Assembly (NCBI RefSeq): GCF_021155765.1
Contig: NC_060105.1
Span: 682,001-746,000 of the forward strand
Source: Diprion similis
Taxonomy: Eukaryota; Arthropoda; Insecta; Hymenoptera; Diprionidae
Reading direction: 5' to 3'
Length of the DNA stretch: 64,000 nt
The notes beneath the pieces are model-generated. The model had not been told where the DNA came from. It saw only the letters and a list, made by a program, of their open reading frames with translations, and did not search any database. Position 1 is the first letter of the stretch; each line of letters opens with the position of its first letter. The position numbers and the translations under genes were made by a program. Positions 61,431 to 64,000 of the stretch are shown one piece after another.

Positions 61431-63851
61431 TCACCAGAGTTCCGTTACCGGCGTCAGAGTGTGAACCTCTATGTTCTCCTGACGCTGGTAGCAGCAGTCT
61501 CTTCTCCTGGCCGTTGCTCGCCGCGAAAGAACCACCGAAAAGGCCGCAACCGCCCCGAGAGCCGCGCCGACCAGGATCAGCATCCCCGGATGCGCCCCCG
61601 CCGATAAACCCTCCGCGACTCGCGCCCCGGAGTCGGTTGCGCGTCCGCTGAGTTCCTCGGCGACGGTGTTCGCCTCCCTTCCGCTCTTCCTTGGCTCCTC
61701 TTCCTCTTCCTCCTCCTTCTCCACCCCCATCTCCACATCCTCATCTTCATCCTCATACCGCGTCGCGTTCGTCGTCGAAGTTCCGTTGGCCGAAAGTTCC
61801 TCGACTATGATTTCCAGGGTGTTCGTTGGTCTTGGAGTGCTCGGTGCTCGGTTTCGGGACGGCGCGAGCCGGTGAGAAACGTTGAAGAGGATTGCTGACG
61901 CGCTCAGTCTTGCAGGGGCCGAGGAGGAGGAACTTCGCGCTACCTTAACGGACGTCGATTCTTCTACAAGGGTCGTATTTTCACCCTCCGTTTCCCACCG
62001 CAGGAACAACTCCGTGGCGATGTTGACGTCTCCGGTTGTCGGGGGGCGGGAAGACGTCCCGACTTTTGACTTCTCCTGCGGCGTCGCGACGCTTCTTGAC
62101 GAGGTCGCTTCTGGCGTTGGTGGTGGGGGCAAGTCGCGGACGTGTATTCCGCGCGTGCATTTTGACAGGGGTTCACGCTCCTCGTGATTTCTCAACCATT
62201 CGCCGAGCCAGTAAATTTCGTCAGTGCAGTTCCACGGGTTACCGCCGAGTCCCAGGACTCGCAGCTGAGGCACGAAGTAGACGAGGTCCGACCTGATGCT
62301 CGTCAGATTCGTGCTCTCGAGGTCGAGTCTCAGCAGACTTTTGCACGCCGACAAGGCTGCCGTGTCGGCCAAGAGTTGAGCCGCCAGTACCGGACTCCTC
62401 GACACGTCCAAGTCTACGAGTCTCTCGGGTGCTGGGACCGGAAACGTCATGTCACCCTGGTCTCGCCGGTCCCACTTGAGGGCGGTCAGCCCCGACATCC
62501 GGAGGGTGCCGAGGTGCGTTGGACCGTTGAGGGTGTTCGCCGGGAGCTGATTCATCGGGTTGTCGGATACGTCGAGCACCTCCAGGGCGATCAGCTGACC
62601 GAATGCTCCCTCCTGGATGTCGACGATCGAGTTCTTACCTAGCGACAACTCGCGTACGTTGTAGAGTCCCTGAAGATCGTTGAATCTCAGTGTGTCGATG
62701 CGGTTTCGCTCGAGGTTCAGAAACGACAAACTTCCGGGGAGACTACGCGGCACTTTGGTTAAAAAATTGCCGGACAGATCAAGCACTTCGAGGGCCTCGA
62801 GTCGGCCCAGCGCGTCTTCCTCGACGTCCGTCAGTCGGTTGTCCGACATGTCGAGGAGACGGAGCAGCGGATAGCTGTCCAGGTCGCCGCCACGTATCGA
62901 CGTCAGTCTGTTTCCCGCCAGTCTCAGAGCGCGGACGGACCGCGTCAGCGCCGCCGGGACCCGGATCAACCCGGTTCTCGACGCGTCGACCGTCTCCAGT
63001 TTCCTACCCGTACCCAACAACAGGGAAACGTCGCGTTCCCGCAGCGGGTTGCCCGCCAATCTCAGCACCGAGAGTCCAGGAAGCGGTTGCAAGGCGCCGG
63101 AAGCCGCGCGGGACAAACCGTTACGCGACACGTCGAGCTCTCGAAGTCTCCCCAAGCTCTCGAACCAACCGGCGCCGAGCACCTCCAGCTGGTTTCCGCT
63201 CAAGTCCAGCTTCTCGAGGGACTCAAGCGGCGTCAGCGCAGTCTCTGGTATGGACGTGAGCTCGTTGTCCGAGAGGTCGAGCTCCTCGAGGAGCCCGAGA
63301 CCGGCGAAAGCTCGCGCGTTCACACTCCCGATACTGTTTCCCTTCAGGCACAGTCGCACGAGAATCGGAAGCGTCCCGAAGGTGTCGGCACTCAGGTTAC
63401 TCACTAGGTTATTAGACGCGTCGAGGACCACGAGGTTGCTCATGTTCACTTGACCACCGGCAGCCGTCCGCCGCATATCTTCGAGATCGGACAGATTGTT
63501 TCGCGAAATATTCAGCGTCCTGGCTCTCTCGAGTCCCGCGAACCACGCAGACGAGTTCAACGACCTCAGGGAACAGTTGGTGAAGTGAAATTCATCCAGG
63601 TACGGCAGCGGTGCCGTACCGTTAGCGAGCTCCTCCAGGAGTCCGAGGATCTCAGACTCGTTCGCTCCGATTATCCTGAGCCGACGCGTCGTTGACGAGA
63701 GATCGACCAGCCTCGGGACGTTTCCCAGGCAAGTCGCCTCCAGGAGGGCAGCCAGGTCTTCCGGGTCCGGTAGCTGGTGACACTCGCAGTACTCGGGACA
63801 CGCGTGGCAGCAACCGACGACGACCACCAGCACCAGCGCGAAACGCCACAT
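61431..63851 (-). CDS. 2mit: Leucine-rich-repeat type I membrane protein, 2mit-like, nested in timeout
   Basis: One uninterrupted ORF for a cell-surface LRR protein. The frame opens at 63896, but the second Met (63851) is chosen because a signal peptide follows at once (MWRFALVLVVVVGCC), giving 806 residues. Numbered from the first Met: LRR N-terminal cap CPEYCEC (33-39); about 16 LRRs (roughly 70-550), for example LEELDLSDNELTSIPETAL and LEVLDLSGNFLTKVP; C-terminal cap starting NPWNC (about 553) with a later Cys; Ser/Thr/Pro-rich stalk with several N-glycosylation sequons; acidic run of D/E (about 714-735); one membrane helix MLILVGAALGAVAAFSVV (about 772-790); short tail ending HTLTPVTELW. 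It lies antisense within the timeout gene. Drosophila 2mit is an LRR membrane gene in the same nested antisense place and is linked to behavioural plasticity. Orthology is inferred from fold plus position; the LRR call itself is certain. Confidence 0.85.
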   Translation of the reverse strand: MWRFALVLVVVVGCCHACPEYCECHQLPDPEDLAALLEATCLGNVPRLVDLSSTTRRLRIIGANESEILGLLEELANGTAPLPYLDEFHFTNCSLRSLNSSAWFAGLERARTLNISRNNLSDLEDMRRTAAGGQVNMSNLVVLDASNNLVSNLSADTFGTLPILVRLCLKGNSIGSVNARAFAGLGLLEELDLSDNELTSIPETALTPLESLEKLDLSGNQLEVLGAGWFESLGRLRELDVSRNGLSRAASGALQPLPGLSVLRLAGNPLRERDVSLLLGTGRKLETVDASRTGLIRVPAALTRSVRALRLAGNRLTSIRGGDLDSYPLLRLLDMSDNRLTDVEEDALGRLEALEVLDLSGNFLTKVPRSLPGSLSFLNLERNRIDTLRFNDLQGLYNVRELSLGKNSIVDIQEGAFGQLIALEVLDVSDNPMNQLPANTLNGPTHLGTLRMSGLTALKWDRRDQGDMTFPVPAPERLVDLDVSRSPVLAAQLLADTAALSACKSLLRLDLESTNLTSIRSDLVYFVPQLRVLGLGGNPWNCTDEIYWLGEWLRNHEEREPLSKCTRGIHVRDLPPPPTPEATSSRSVATPQEKSKVGTSSRPPTTGDVNIATELFLRWETEGENTTLVEESTSVKVARSSSSSAPARLSASAILFNVSHRLAPSRNRAPSTPRPTNTLEIIVEELSANGTSTTNATRYEDEDEDVEMGVEKEEEEEEEPRKSGREANTVAEELSGRATDSGARVAEGLSAGAHPGMLILVGAALGAVAAFSVVLSRRATARRRDCCYQRQENIEVHTLTPVTELW

Positions 63852-64000
63852 CTCGTTTCTTGCTCGCACCTCACCGGCTTCACATGTCGTAATCAATTTC
63901 GCTTTACCACCAATGTCCCACTTTTTTTGCTACCCTCCCTCCACTGACCTCATCTTTCCACCCCGCGTTTCGTCGAGCGACGACTTCGACGACGGATATT

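Noticed and set aside
63852..63896. 15-residue N-terminal extension of the LRR protein
   Set aside because: The residues before the second Met are hydrophilic and would bury the signal peptide, so the internal Met is the better start.
1..64000. CRISPR arrays, bacterial-type operons, rRNA or tRNA genes
   Set aside because: The window is eukaryotic, no regularly spaced repeat-spacer array exists, and no RNA gene could be recognised by eye.

Overview
This is nuclear DNA of an insect, most likely a hymenopteran (possibly a sawfly). That assignment is an inference from how the encoded proteins read; no search was run. Genes have short GT-AG introns in the left part and one very large intron in the right part. 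Most of the window is AT-rich non-coding DNA with microsatellites and many inverted-repeat (foldback, MITE-like) elements.

Left block (2.2-7.3 kb, plus strand): a decayed UDP-glycosyltransferase (UGT) gene at 2214-4057 keeps its splice sites but has three in-frame stops and two frameshifts. About 630 bases on is an intact nine-exon gene at 4692-7342 for a 585-residue NCLX-type sodium/calcium exchanger (SLC8B1 family).

Middle (7.3-31.3 kb): about 24 kb without a convincing intact gene. It holds eight inverted-repeat elements, a probable relic of a C-type lectin domain on the minus strand (about 13.1-13.3 kb), a G-quadruplex-type tract and simple repeats. One small inverted-repeat element sits about 350 bases before the next start codon.

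Right block (31.3-64 kb): fourteen consecutive exons at 31299-40413 encode the N-terminal ~652 residues of Timeout, the insect TIMELESS/Tof1 replication-fork protein. One intron needs a GC-AG donor. The C-terminal half is not found before the window ends, so the gene probably continues beyond it. Inside this gene, antisense, lies an intronless ORF (61431-63851, minus) for a leucine-rich-repeat type I membrane protein. Its place and orientation match 2mit, the LRR gene known to sit inside an intron of timeout (timeless2) in Drosophila. The nested arrangement therefore appears to be old and conserved.

The main novelty is the density of hairpin-forming elements: eleven inverted repeats from about 0.12 to 0.71 kb, several nearly complete palindromes. 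These are candidate undescribed non-autonomous DNA transposon families and possible sources of long hairpin RNAs.
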